Shown here one piece after another: positions 1-8,053 of a stretch of DNA of 18,755 nucleotides. The notes under the pieces were generated by a model. It made no database searches and was not told the DNA's origin. It saw nothing but the letters and a program-made list of their open reading frames with translations. Position 1 is the first letter of the stretch. Each line of letters opens with the position of its first letter. The DNA comes from Flavobacteriales bacterium UBA2619 (lineage in GTDB: Bacteria > Bacteroidota > Bacteroidia > Flavobacteriales_D > Sanyastnellaceae). The DNA lies in NCBI GenBank assembly GCA_002339135.1, contig DDJR01000074.1, positions 1 through 18,755 on the forward strand. The letters are read 5' to 3'. Both the position numbers and the translations under genes were made by a program.

Positions 1-391
1 TTGATCAGATTTAAAGACAAATCATAGCATGGTGGAATTGAATCGGAGTCTAGACCTATTTAATCAAAAACCCATTGATATGTAACTGCCAAATGACAAT
101 TCGATGACCCTGGTATATATCAACACAAGCCATTTTCATTTAGGCGTTGAGAAGAATCCTAAGTCTATCCATACACAAGAGAACCAAAGAAAACAAACAG
201 GAAGGATTCTATCTTTCTGCAATCACATCGAATTGTAAAGGCATTGAAACGTGTGAACTGCATGACAGAGGGAAATCAAGTCATGAAAGAGATTAACCGC
301 TGCTTCAATGTAAAATAACACGGTTTCTTCTCCAGGAAAAGCACGTCGTTTCTTAATTACACGATTGGTAATATGAAATTTGTAAAAATAA
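1..391. other. Gene-free left flank upstream of the sugar transporter
   Basis: I see no convincing gene, RNA gene or mobile element here. A 69-codon minus-strand frame at 223-432 overlaps the transporter start and has no recognisable features. A Bacteroidota -7-like box (TATCTTTC, 7 of 8 matches to TAnnTTTG) lies at 210-217, but it has no TTG at the right spacing. An imperfect palindrome with a central ACGT (336-352, outer arms GAAA/TTTC) lies about 40 bp before the transporter and could be an operator; this is speculative. Confidence 0.5.
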
Positions 392-2050
392 ATGCGTAAA
401 TTTTCCGCTTCAAAAACATTACATATGATCAAGCAAGAAACAAATTACAGTGCGCTAACAACTCTAACGACAGTATTTTTCTTTTGGGGATTTATTGCTG
501 CTGGGAATAGCATATTCATCCCTTTTTGTAAAAATTATTTTTCATTAGACCAATTCCAATCTCAGCTTATCGACTTTGCCTTTTACCTTGCATACTTTCT
601 AGGTGCCTTAGGATTATTCGTAGTTGGATCAAGAAAAAACAAAGACATCGTAGGCAGTTGGGGGTACAAAAAAAGCACTGTATATGGCCTTCTTTTCTCA
701 GCGCTCGGAGCGGGAACGATGATTGTTTCAGTGTATTTAAACACCTTTACAGGAATGCTTCTCGGGTTGTTTATCGTCGCCCTGGGCTTCTCTCTCCAGC
801 AAACATCTACCAATCCTTTTATGATCGCATTGGGTGACCCTAAAACAGGAAGCAACAGAATTAACCTGGGTGGAGCAATCAATTCATTGGGAACGACACT
901 GGGCCCAATTATTATTGCTTTGGCGCTTTTCGGCTCTGCAGCTGCGGTAAATGATGATATGATTGCATCGCTAAGCTTAAGCAAGGTGATTGTCCTCTAT
1001 GGAGCTGTAGGCTTATTGTTTCTTGCGTTGGCTACAATTTTAAACAAATCAAAAAGCGTTCCATCTGGAATTTCTGAAGACACCCCTGAAAAAGCAAACA
1101 AAGCACTCATCACACTCTTATCGATGACTGTTTTACTCGCAGCCTGCTTCGCCCCTGTTTTCAACAGCTATCGGTTTGAATTTTCAGAAGCAGAGATGCC
1201 TGCAGTAGAGATGAATCGAATGTTGTGGCTCGCCGGCGGTCTTGCTGTTATTGTTACAGGTATTCTATTTGCACACTTTAAATCATCTCAAAATTCTAAC
1301 GGTTGGGGAGCCATGAAGTTCCCACAACTCACACTTGGCATGCTCGCTATTTTTGTTTACGTAGGTGTCGAAGTGGCCATCGGATCTAACCTCGGAGAGT
1401 TTTTAAAGCAGCCTGAATTCGGTGGTTTTGAATCATCTCAAATCACACCTTTTGTAGCCATGTTTTGGGGAAGTTTAATGATAGGACGTTGGGTGGGAGC
1501 CGTCAATGTTTTTCCATTGAAATCTGTACAGAAAAATATTCTGAAGTTCGTCGTACCGTTTGTCGCGTTTGGAGTCGTTATGGGTGCCACATACCTTGCA
1601 GGTTATGACATTTCTGCTCTCAAGTGGTACTTTCTTTGCATCTTAGTCCAAATAGCAGCGTTCTTCATCACGAAAGACAAACCAGCCTTTACACTCAGCG
1701 TTTTTGGATTGCTGGGACTTGTCGCCATTGTTGTAGCGCTCAATACGACAGGATTGGTCGCAGTTTACGCTCTGCTTGCTTGTGGACTTGCATGCTCTAT
1801 CATGTGGCCATGCATCTTCTCTTTAGCGGTAGCGGGCCTAGGGAAGTACACTACCCAGGGATCTGCATTCCTCGTAATGATGATTCTCGGAGGCGCTATC
1901 ATTCCTCCCATCCAAGGGAAACTAGCAGACCTTGAATTTGTGGGAATTCAAAACTCCTTTGTGATTGGTGGTTTGTGCTTTGCATACTTGTTTTTTTATG
2001 CATGGTTTGCAAAACGATCTCTTAACCAACAAGGTTTAAATTTCGAATAA
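392..2050 (+). CDS. FHS-family (FucP/GluP-like) MFS sugar:H+ symporter
   Basis: Inner-membrane major facilitator transporter of the fucose/glucose/galactose:H+ symporter (FHS) family. Family blocks are visible: FFFWGFIAAGNSIFIPF near residues 29-45, Q-x4-NPFMIALG at 136-148, AINSLGTTLGP at 162-172, YVGVEVAIGSNLGEFL at 323-338, FWGSLMIGRW at 358-367, and a well-conserved C-terminal block (GLGKYTTQGSAFLVM then GGAIIPPIQG, 482-509). At 552 residues it is about 100 longer than FucP. The extra length is hydrophobic sequence around residues 240-295 and 385-460, so it may have more than 12 helices. The ATG at 392 has an A-rich upstream stretch typical of Bacteroidota; an ATG at 425 (Met12) is an equally acceptable start. 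Close to a beta-glucan PUL it probably imports glucose or a short gluco-oligosaccharide released by the GH3 enzyme, but the substrate is inferred from context. It is monocistronic and converges on the dioxygenase gene. Confidence 0.9.
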   Translation: MRKFSASKTLHMIKQETNYSALTTLTTVFFFWGFIAAGNSIFIPFCKNYFSLDQFQSQLIDFAFYLAYFLGALGLFVVGSRKNKDIVGSWGYKKSTVYGLLFSALGAGTMIVSVYLNTFTGMLLGLFIVALGFSLQQTSTNPFMIALGDPKTGSNRINLGGAINSLGTTLGPIIIALALFGSAAAVNDDMIASLSLSKVIVLYGAVGLLFLALATILNKSKSVPSGISEDTPEKANKALITLLSMTVLLAACFAPVFNSYRFEFSEAEMPAVEMNRMLWLAGGLAVIVTGILFAHFKSSQNSNGWGAMKFPQLTLGMLAIFVYVGVEVAIGSNLGEFLKQPEFGGFESSQITPFVAMFWGSLMIGRWVGAVNVFPLKSVQKNILKFVVPFVAFGVVMGATYLAGYDISALKWYFLCILVQIAAFFITKDKPAFTLSVFGLLGLVAIVVALNTTGLVAVYALLACGLACSIMWPCIFSLAVAGLGKYTTQGSAFLVMMILGGAIIPPIQGKLADLEFVGIQNSFVIGGLCFAYLFFYAWFAKRSLNQQGLNFE

Positions 2051-2387
2051 TCCAGATTGTTCAGATGGAAATATTAGCTTGATTTTATAGGGCTAATTCT
2101 ATGTTCAATTCGCTTCATTTCCTTCACAACTGAGTTCCTCTAGAATTCTTACCTGAGTAGTTCTTGAACCTGATTTTAAATTGCATCTACTGCTTCTTGT
2201 CGCTCTTTTTCTGAGCTCATCCATCACTCAGCGAAACCAATTGACAAGTCTTTACATGACTTTTGATGGGGATTGTCTAAGAAAACACTCCCTAGCATCA
2301 TAAAACAAGATAATGCTGACTTGCACCCATTCATCAGCATTGAAATGGCATCCACATTTTCCAAGTGAATGTCTCTGAATAAATTCG
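2051..2387. other. Gene-free convergent spacer
   Basis: This 337 bp spacer separates the 3' ends of the transporter and the dioxygenase gene, and I see no coding potential on either strand. A weak inverted repeat (ATTAGC at 2073-2078 with GCTAAT at 2092-2097, loop of 13) follows the transporter stop and could be its terminator, though no clear T-run follows. A stronger 8 bp stem at 2312-2341 is listed separately. Confidence 0.6.
2312..2341 (-). terminator. Candidate intrinsic terminator of the dioxygenase gene
   Basis: A perfect 8 bp inverted repeat (AATGCTGA at 2312-2319, TCAGCATT at 2334-2341, 14 nt loop), extendable by one G:U pair. It lies 46 bp past the dioxygenase stop codon. On the minus strand the stem is followed by a T-rich stretch (TCTTGTTTT), which favours termination in that direction. 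The loop is long and the T-run is broken, so confidence is moderate. Confidence 0.42.
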
Positions 2388-3398
2388 CTAGTTAACGACA
2401 AATCTTTTCACATCGTGGTGCACCCTTCCACTACTTAACACATTAATCTGAAAAACGTACGCTCCAGGAGCAAGCTTTTGAGATCCTGGTTGCAATGCAA
2501 TTTGATGGTTACCTTCCTGCATCGTGCCTAAAGCTTTCTCATACACTCTTCGTCCACTAATGGCATAAATAGAAACATCCACATCTGAGGATGCTAGCAG
2601 ATTTAAGGAAACATTTGAATGTAACGAAAGTGGGTTGGGGGTGGGATCACCTAAAGAAAATACTTTTGCAGCTTCTCTTTCCAAATATCCAACTCCGTTG
2701 ACGCCTGCTCCTTCAACCGCAACTTCAATATCGCTCACATACGACTGCAGAACCTCATCCCAGATGAGCGTCGCAAGTTGATGTTCATACCCATCGATAA
2801 AAGCACCATCCACTTCAGGTGTCATCGGGTCAGGACCTTGGGCATGTATGGTTGGGTTGTTCGTCGCTATATCAACAGCCTCTTGGTGAGGCCACGTAAA
2901 TTGTGAGACTGCAGCAAACGAAGTGCTGACATGGACTTGAAAGTGCATATGCACAACACGTCCAGGGTACCAACCAGGCAATATTGAAATAAACTCAACA
3001 TCACCGTTGTCATCTGTGATTTGGTATCCACGCATGTACGTCTGTCCTTCACTACCAAATGCTGAATACCCCGAGTAATCTCCCTCAACATCACAAGCCC
3101 AGATGTTCACACGCAGATTAGGCATGGGCAGACAATTTTCAACGCCCACAACACGCATACGCTGAATGACACGTATCCCTGGCCTACCCTCAGTAATGTC
3201 TTGTCTGAAGAAAAACGTGTTGTCAGACAAATCGAGAGGAAATGGACCTGGAGTTTCAGATGGCACCAAGGAACACCCTCCTTGACCTGCTGCAGGTTTG
3301 TTTGACATTTGAGCAACAGAAGATGCAGCAAAAATCGGGGCTGAAATCACAGCGCCACTCGCAAAACCTAAAGAACGAAGGAATGACTTTCTTTTCAT
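2388..3398 (-). CDS. Secreted intradiol ring-cleavage dioxygenase-like protein with T9SS sorting domain
   Basis: Member of the intradiol (catechol/protocatechuate type) dioxygenase beta-sandwich family, which uses non-haem Fe(III) held by two Tyr and two His. Numbered from the ATG at 3398 (336 aa): a signal peptide at 1-30, with an n-region KRKSFLRS resembling the Tat-like leaders of this family; ETPGPFPL near 48-55; WACDVEGDYSGY with candidate first ligand Tyr108 or Tyr111; GWYPGRVVHMHF giving second Tyr144, His150 and His152. All four ligands therefore appear present. About 85 C-terminal residues form a T9SS sorting domain (PNPLSLHSNVSLNLL start, SIYAISGRRVY, KRFVVN end), so the protein should be exported beyond the outer membrane or surface-attached. 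An in-frame ATG at 3416 would add six residues; I prefer 3398 because it places the charged n-region at the N terminus. Substrate unknown. It stands alone on its strand, divergent from the CotH gene. Confidence 0.87.
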   Translation of the reverse strand: MKRKSFLRSLGFASGAVISAPIFAASSVAQMSNKPAAGQGGCSLVPSETPGPFPLDLSDNTFFFRQDITEGRPGIRVIQRMRVVGVENCLPMPNLRVNIWACDVEGDYSGYSAFGSEGQTYMRGYQITDDNGDVEFISILPGWYPGRVVHMHFQVHVSTSFAAVSQFTWPHQEAVDIATNNPTIHAQGPDPMTPEVDGAFIDGYEHQLATLIWDEVLQSYVSDIEVAVEGAGVNGVGYLEREAAKVFSLGDPTPNPLSLHSNVSLNLLASSDVDVSIYAISGRRVYEKALGTMQEGNHQIALQPGSQKLAPGAYVFQINVLSSGRVHHDVKRFVVN

Positions 3399-3441
3399 AG
3401 TGTTAAGATAGTTCATTATTTTCCATCTTCTAATAACTGCA

Positions 3442-3479
3442 CAACATCAGAGATGCCTCTGCTTGATTCAGAGGTGTTG
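3442..3479. promoter_or_regulatory. Inverted repeat in the divergent intergenic region
   Basis: CCTCTG (3456-3461) and CAGAGG (3469-3474) form a perfect 6 bp stem with a 7 nt loop. An outer 5 bp pairing, CAACA (3442-3446) with TGTTG (3475-3479), extends it with a one-sided bulge. It sits between the divergent dioxygenase and CotH genes, 44 bp from the dioxygenase start and about 110 bp from the CotH start. It could be a dyad operator serving both genes, or a 5' UTR hairpin of the dioxygenase mRNA. No function is demonstrated. Confidence 0.3.
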
Positions 3480-3540
3480 CACAAACATGTGAATGCGTAC
3501 TTCTAACATCATGTATTCATACCTGTTCGCTGTCTTGAGG

Positions 3541-3548
3541 TATATTTG
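3541..3548 (+). promoter_or_regulatory. Candidate Bacteroidota promoter (-7 box) for the CotH gene
   Basis: TATATTTG is an exact match to the Bacteroidota primary-sigma -7 consensus TAnnTTTG and lies 42 bp before the CotH start codon, which predicts a 5' UTR of roughly 35-40 nt. The -33 element is weak: no TTG is found at 19-20 nt spacing, only near matches (TTC at 3516-3518, CTG at 3523-3525). Confidence 0.5.
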
Positions 3549-3590
3549 CCATGTGTTTATAAATAGCCCCATTGCAATCGATAAAAGAAC

Positions 3591-6500
3591 ATGATGAAAT
3601 TCTGTATTTCAACGGTTTTTATTTTGTGTATCACTAAGCTATGCCTTTGCCAATTGGTCATTTCTGAAGTATCACCTTTCAGTGGTCATCATGATGTATT
3701 GGGAAATAAATGTGACTGGATAGAGTTGTACAATTCAAGCGCCGATACTATTCAATTATCTGATTATCAAATATCTGATGACTCTGAAAATTGGGGTAAA
3801 TGGATGTTCCCCAGTGATCATTTGCCACCTGAATCAATCATGTTGTTGCTAGCTACGGGTATGGATAAGCGTTATCTAGTGGATCATTGGGAGCAAATTG
3901 TAGGAGATGGATCTCTATGTAGATATGTAACCCCCAATTCACAGGTAGATACTGATTGGACTTCGCTCAATTTTGATGACACATCTTGGCAGATCGGACC
4001 TTTATCTATTGGATATGGTGACAATGACGACAATACGGTTGCCTCAAATGCGGCTTCGGTTTTTATTAGAAGACAGTTTGAAATTGATTCATTTGACAAT
4101 GTCAAATATTTGGCTTTTCATATGGATTATGATGATGGATTCATTGCCTATGTTAATGGTCATGAAATAGCAAGATCCCTCAATATGACTCATGTTATGG
4201 GGGACTACAACGACCTCGCAGAAACTGACAATGAAGCAGTTATATACTCTGGAGGAGAACCCGATGAATATATTTTTGACCATGAATTTATGACTCAATA
4301 TCTATTTGAAGGCAACAATGTTCTATCTGTTCAAGTTCACAATGCATCTGCCAATTTTACGGACTTAACAGCTAGGCCTTTTCTCCATGTTGGAGTTGTT
4401 GACGAACTTGATCTTGGTGGCAATGAACCTTCAAATTGGTGGACGATTCCTCAAATACATTTCCACACTAATTTTAAATTAAGCACTGGAGAGCCTCTTA
4501 TCCTAAGTACCATCAATGATTCTCTGATAGATGTAATCGCATTAAACGAGAACCTAAGAAACGAAGTAACCATGGGCTATAGTTCGAACAATTATAATGC
4601 CATTTGCTATTATGACAATCCAACACCAGGGTTGAGTAATGAGAGCAGCTGGTGTTATAGCGGCATCGAGAACGAGCCGAATTTTACCATTCCAACAGGT
4701 TGGTACAATGAAGACTTAGAAGTTTCTATTCAATCCAACAACCCAGAAGCCATCATCAGGTTTACCCAAAATGGAGATGAACCTGACGACAACGATGAAG
4801 AATATACCACACCCATTTCAGTGTATGAGACGTCTATCATCAGCGCCACAACGTTCAGCACGAACAACAACCTGCCCAGCTCAACATCAGATGTGATTTA
4901 TCTCATCAACGAACAGCAAACAGGCATGAATGTGTTTTCAGTGATCACGGATTCTTTGAATCTGTGGGATTGGGAAACTGGAATCTATGTTCAAGGTGAA
5001 AATGCTACCTCTGATTACCCCTATTTTGGAAGTAATTTTTGGGAGCCGTGGTCAAAAGAATCTCGATTAAAATATTTTAATTCTGAGGGTATACTTACGT
5101 CCGAGGAGATTATTGACTTGGAGATACATGGAGGCTGGTCTAGAGCTGAGCCACAAAAGTCTTTTAGATTGGATTTTAAAAAGGAGTATTCAGGGCTATT
5201 TGAGCATTCTATCATGAGAAATAAACCTGATATTTCGAGCTTTAACAATTTGAATCTCCGAAATGGAGGCCAGCATGTTTGGAGTGATAAATTACAAGAT
5301 GCAATCATTTCAAACATCGCACGAGGAACTCACATTTCAAATTCATCATGGGAGCCAGCTGTTTTGTATTTAAACGGGGAGTTTTGGGGGATTTATGGCG
5401 TTCGAGAAAAGATTGACGAACATTATGTAGAAAATAATTTTGCTGTGCCTTCTGAATCAGTTGATTTAATGAACTCATTTGGAGTTCTGAATGGAGATGG
5501 TGTACGTTTTCAATCAGATGCTGAGCAAACACTCAATTTAGATCCTGAAAGTTCTGATTTTATGAATGTCTTCGGGTCTATTTTTGACCTGGACTCATAT
5601 GTGGATTATTTCATTTTTGAAACATATACTCAAAACTCAGATTGGATGGGTATTTTTTGGGGAGCAAACAACATTAAGCTATTCCGTAGCAATGAATTGG
5701 ATGGAAAATGGAGGTATGCCATGTATGACATGGATGCTTCATTTGGTTACTTTGGCGCTGGACTTGCCGACAATTTTATTGATTATGCAAGGAATCCGGC
5801 CTACCCAAATAACCACAGTATGATTTTCGATCATGTTTTAGAAAATGATGAATTCAAATGCTTGTTTGCGAATCGATATGCTGACCTACTAAATACAAAT
5901 TTCAGGCAGACTTCCTTTAACAATGTCGTGGACTCAATGTATTATTTGTTGTCTGAAACCATCCCTTTGCATATTCAAAGATGGGGACAGATAGCATCAT
6001 ACAATGATTGGGCTGCTTCTGTTCAGGCAATTAAGTATTACAATTACAATCGATTGAATCCAGCCCGAGATAACGTTATTAATTCGTTAGGGTTACCAGG
6101 GAAAGTTGACTTGCTTCTTAACGTATTCCCTGATGGTGCTGGAAAAGTGAAGATATCTTCTACAGTGCCTGAATCCTTTCCTTGGACTGGCGTTTATTTC
6201 AAGGGCTGCCCTGTGCTAATAGAAGCCATACCAAATGAAGGGTTTGGGTTTCTAGAATGGCAAAACAACGCGCACATCAACCAAGAGGCTATGAGTTCTT
6301 CTACCCAAACAGTCAATGTAGAATTGCTTCAAGATGATGAGTTTAAAGCGATATTCCAACCATGTAGTGGTACAATTTCTGTTTCAATACAAAACAATGG
6401 AGATCTCTTTATTCCTGTCCTAAGTGACTCATATATCGTATCAAGTTATGAATGGTTTTTAGAGGGTGAACTCGTCGGAAATGGGACTTTTTACACACCT

Positions 6501-6842
6501 TTATCTTCAGGAGAATATCAACTTTTAGTTGAAATTAATGGCTGCCAATTTCAATCAGAAGTTTTTGATTATGATGCCCATGAAATTGAATCTATCCATT
6601 TGAATGGGATCACAATCAGTCCCAACCCCGCTTCAGATTACATCACAGTTAAAAAGCCAGATCATGGAAACGCGTCTCTTTCGATAACAGACATTTACGG
6701 ACGCAAAACACATGTTTCAAATTACCAGCTAGAGGATATAGACACCAGATTCGACATCAGCAATTTGAGTAGCGGGATGTATGAGATTGTTCTTGTTTCA
6801 GACAATCAACAATTCAGTGGTCTGAGGTTCGTGAAAGAATAA
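3591..6842 (+). CDS. T9SS-secreted CotH kinase family protein with split lamin-tail domain
   Basis: Large secreted multidomain protein (1083 aa). In order: signal peptide about 1-20; first half of a lamin-tail domain (LVISEVSPFSG, CDWIELYNSS, LSDYQISDDS; 22-95); an inserted beta-sandwich of galactose-binding-like appearance (about 105-275, DYDDGFIAYVNGHEIAR at 179-195); the remainder of the lamin-tail domain (FHTNFKLSTGEPLIL to NPTPGLSN, 291-350); a chitobiase/Fn3-associated-like beta domain (364-440); the CotH kinase domain (about 447-830), with HGGWSRAEPQKSFRLDFK (513-530), NLRNGG (555-560), YLNGEFWGIYGVREKIDEHY (593-612) and the acidic pair in YDMDASFGY (Asp713, Asp715); two small beta modules (840-995); and a T9SS sorting domain (about 1005-1083, ISPNPASDYI at 1009-1018). 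CotH proteins are atypical protein kinases known from Bacillus spore coats; the target of secreted Bacteroidota versions is unknown. The start is ATG 3591 (or the adjacent ATG 3594). It ends 5 bp from the converging GH16 gene. Confidence 0.88.
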   Translation: MMKFCISTVFILCITKLCLCQLVISEVSPFSGHHDVLGNKCDWIELYNSSADTIQLSDYQISDDSENWGKWMFPSDHLPPESIMLLLATGMDKRYLVDHWEQIVGDGSLCRYVTPNSQVDTDWTSLNFDDTSWQIGPLSIGYGDNDDNTVASNAASVFIRRQFEIDSFDNVKYLAFHMDYDDGFIAYVNGHEIARSLNMTHVMGDYNDLAETDNEAVIYSGGEPDEYIFDHEFMTQYLFEGNNVLSVQVHNASANFTDLTARPFLHVGVVDELDLGGNEPSNWWTIPQIHFHTNFKLSTGEPLILSTINDSLIDVIALNENLRNEVTMGYSSNNYNAICYYDNPTPGLSNESSWCYSGIENEPNFTIPTGWYNEDLEVSIQSNNPEAIIRFTQNGDEPDDNDEEYTTPISVYETSIISATTFSTNNNLPSSTSDVIYLINEQQTGMNVFSVITDSLNLWDWETGIYVQGENATSDYPYFGSNFWEPWSKESRLKYFNSEGILTSEEIIDLEIHGGWSRAEPQKSFRLDFKKEYSGLFEHSIMRNKPDISSFNNLNLRNGGQHVWSDKLQDAIISNIARGTHISNSSWEPAVLYLNGEFWGIYGVREKIDEHYVENNFAVPSESVDLMNSFGVLNGDGVRFQSDAEQTLNLDPESSDFMNVFGSIFDLDSYVDYFIFETYTQNSDWMGIFWGANNIKLFRSNELDGKWRYAMYDMDASFGYFGAGLADNFIDYARNPAYPNNHSMIFDHVLENDEFKCLFANRYADLLNTNFRQTSFNNVVDSMYYLLSETIPLHIQRWGQIASYNDWAASVQAIKYYNYNRLNPARDNVINSLGLPGKVDLLLNVFPDGAGKVKISSTVPESFPWTGVYFKGCPVLIEAIPNEGFGFLEWQNNAHINQEAMSSSTQTVNVELLQDDEFKAIFQPCSGTISVSIQNNGDLFIPVLSDSYIVSSYEWFLEGELVGNGTFYTPLSSGEYQLLVEINGCQFQSEVFDYDAHEIESIHLNGITISPNPASDYITVKKPDHGNASLSITDIYGRKTHVSNYQLEDIDTRFDISNLSSGMYEIVLVSDNQQFSGLRFVKE

Positions 6843-6866
6843 TGTCGTTATTGAAAAACCCTCACG
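6830..6866. terminator. Nested inverted repeat at the CotH/GH16 convergent junction
   Basis: An inner stem AATAA (6838-6842) / TTATT (6848-6852) with a 5 nt loop contains parts of both stop codons. An outer CGTGA (6830-6834) / TCACG (6862-6866) flanks it. As only 5 bp separate the two genes, this is the only dyad at the junction and could slow polymerase from both sides. No T-run follows on either strand, so it is not a classical intrinsic terminator. Confidence 0.25.
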
Positions 6867-8041
6867 TAATCAATGGCCATATATACCGGAAACAATGTTG
6901 ACTCATCTGGATATCCAGGCCAATTACCTCCTACAGCTACGTTTAATATAAAGAAGAAGTCATCGTTAAATGGATAAGCTTGACCATTCATCTGTGATGA
7001 ATTGATGGTGAAAAATTCAACATCATCGAGTAGCCAAGTGATCTGGTTTTCTTGCCAATCGATTGAGAATACATGATACTCATCGGCAAATGTTTCTGGA
7101 AATGGCAGTGATACACCATTTCCATTGTATTGATGAACGGAGTTGTTGGCACCCCAATGAGAGGTTCCATGAACCCTTCTCGGATTGGTCCCTACGAGCT
7201 CAGCAATGTCAATTTCTCCACACGAAGGCCACCCTGAGCTTTCAAAGTTTGTACCTAACATCCAGATAGCAGGCCACAAGCCTTGACCTATAGGAAGTAT
7301 CGCACGCACGTCTATACGACCATAGGTGAAGCTCTGTAAACCCTGTGATTTGAGTCTAGCTGATGTATACTGGCCATTCGATATTTCTCTAGCAACTATA
7401 AATAAATTGTCATTTTGAATGTACGAATTGTCTTGAGTTTGGACATAGTTCTGAAGTTCGTTGTTCCCCCATCCTGAATTTCCAGTTCCCAAATCATAAG
7501 TCCAATTGGAAGTGTTGATCTCAGTTCCTTCAAACTCATCAGACCAAACCAATTCCATCCCGTCATATGAATCTGCTGAAGTATAACCTTCATTTGTTAC
7601 GAGAACTTCGGAGTCATCATTTTTAATCGTACCTGTGGCTTCTTGAATGTTGTCTTTAAGGTAGCCTTGAGTAGGGTTCGTAAGGATGACCTTGAACTGT
7701 TCGTCACTTTCAAGATATGCGTCAACAACTATTTCGACGGAGATAACCTTCTCCATTTCGCCTGGGTTGAATATGACAGTCCCATTGGTTGAGATGTAAT
7801 CCTGGCCAGCAATAGCTGATAGATCTTCAGTATCATAGTCTACAGTAACAACATTCGGATTCGGAGTGTCTAACTTAATGGTAAACAGAAAATTACTGTT
7901 GCTTTCATTTTCGTAAGCACTTCTATCGTTCAGAAATTTTATTTCGGAGTTAAACGGTTCGATTGCAGAATCACCACAACTATCACAACCCACTAAAAGA
8001 AATAAAGTAACTATATATAAAACATAATTTTTTACAGACAT
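6848..8041 (-). CDS. GH16 endo-beta-1,3-glucanase (laminarinase-type) lipoprotein with Calx-beta domain
   Basis: Surface glycoside hydrolase of 397 aa, predicted to cut internal beta-1,3 (or mixed 1,3/1,4) glucan bonds by a retaining mechanism. A lipoprotein signal ends in LVGC (Cys19). A Calx-beta-like domain fills about 32-143 (ENESNSNFLFTIKL, AGQDYISTNGTVIFNPGE, DEQFKVILTNPT). The GH16 domain spans about 160-397: WSDEFEG at 166-172, GLWPAIWMLG at 254-263, and catalytic EIDIAE at 276-281, giving nucleophile Glu276, Asp278 and acid/base Glu281. The extra residue between Asp and the second Glu is the beta-bulge form of laminarinases and lichenase-like enzymes, as opposed to agarases and carrageenases. 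It is the last gene of the operon, 12 bp after the PKD lipoprotein gene. Laminarin is the likely substrate, given the GH3 partner; exact linkage preference cannot be read from sequence alone. Confidence 0.92.
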   Translation of the reverse strand: MSVKNYVLYIVTLFLLVGCDSCGDSAIEPFNSEIKFLNDRSAYENESNSNFLFTIKLDTPNPNVVTVDYDTEDLSAIAGQDYISTNGTVIFNPGEMEKVISVEIVVDAYLESDEQFKVILTNPTQGYLKDNIQEATGTIKNDDSEVLVTNEGYTSADSYDGMELVWSDEFEGTEINTSNWTYDLGTGNSGWGNNELQNYVQTQDNSYIQNDNLFIVAREISNGQYTSARLKSQGLQSFTYGRIDVRAILPIGQGLWPAIWMLGTNFESSGWPSCGEIDIAELVGTNPRRVHGTSHWGANNSVHQYNGNGVSLPFPETFADEYHVFSIDWQENQITWLLDDVEFFTINSSQMNGQAYPFNDDFFFILNVAVGGNWPGYPDESTLFPVYMAIDYVRVFQ

Positions 8042-8053
8042 CTCTAAAAAATA

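Noticed and set aside
223..432. 69-codon minus-strand frame at the left edge
   Set aside because: It overlaps the transporter start, shows no domain or signal-peptide pattern and has no supporting start context.
583..984. 133-codon minus-strand frame
   Set aside because: It lies wholly antisense inside the transporter gene, whose + strand translation is a clear FHS family member.
3591..6842. CotH protein as evidence of a sporulating Firmicute
   Set aside because: The T9SS tail, lamin-tail domain and SusCD neighbourhood are Bacteroidota features, where CotH-like secreted proteins also occur.
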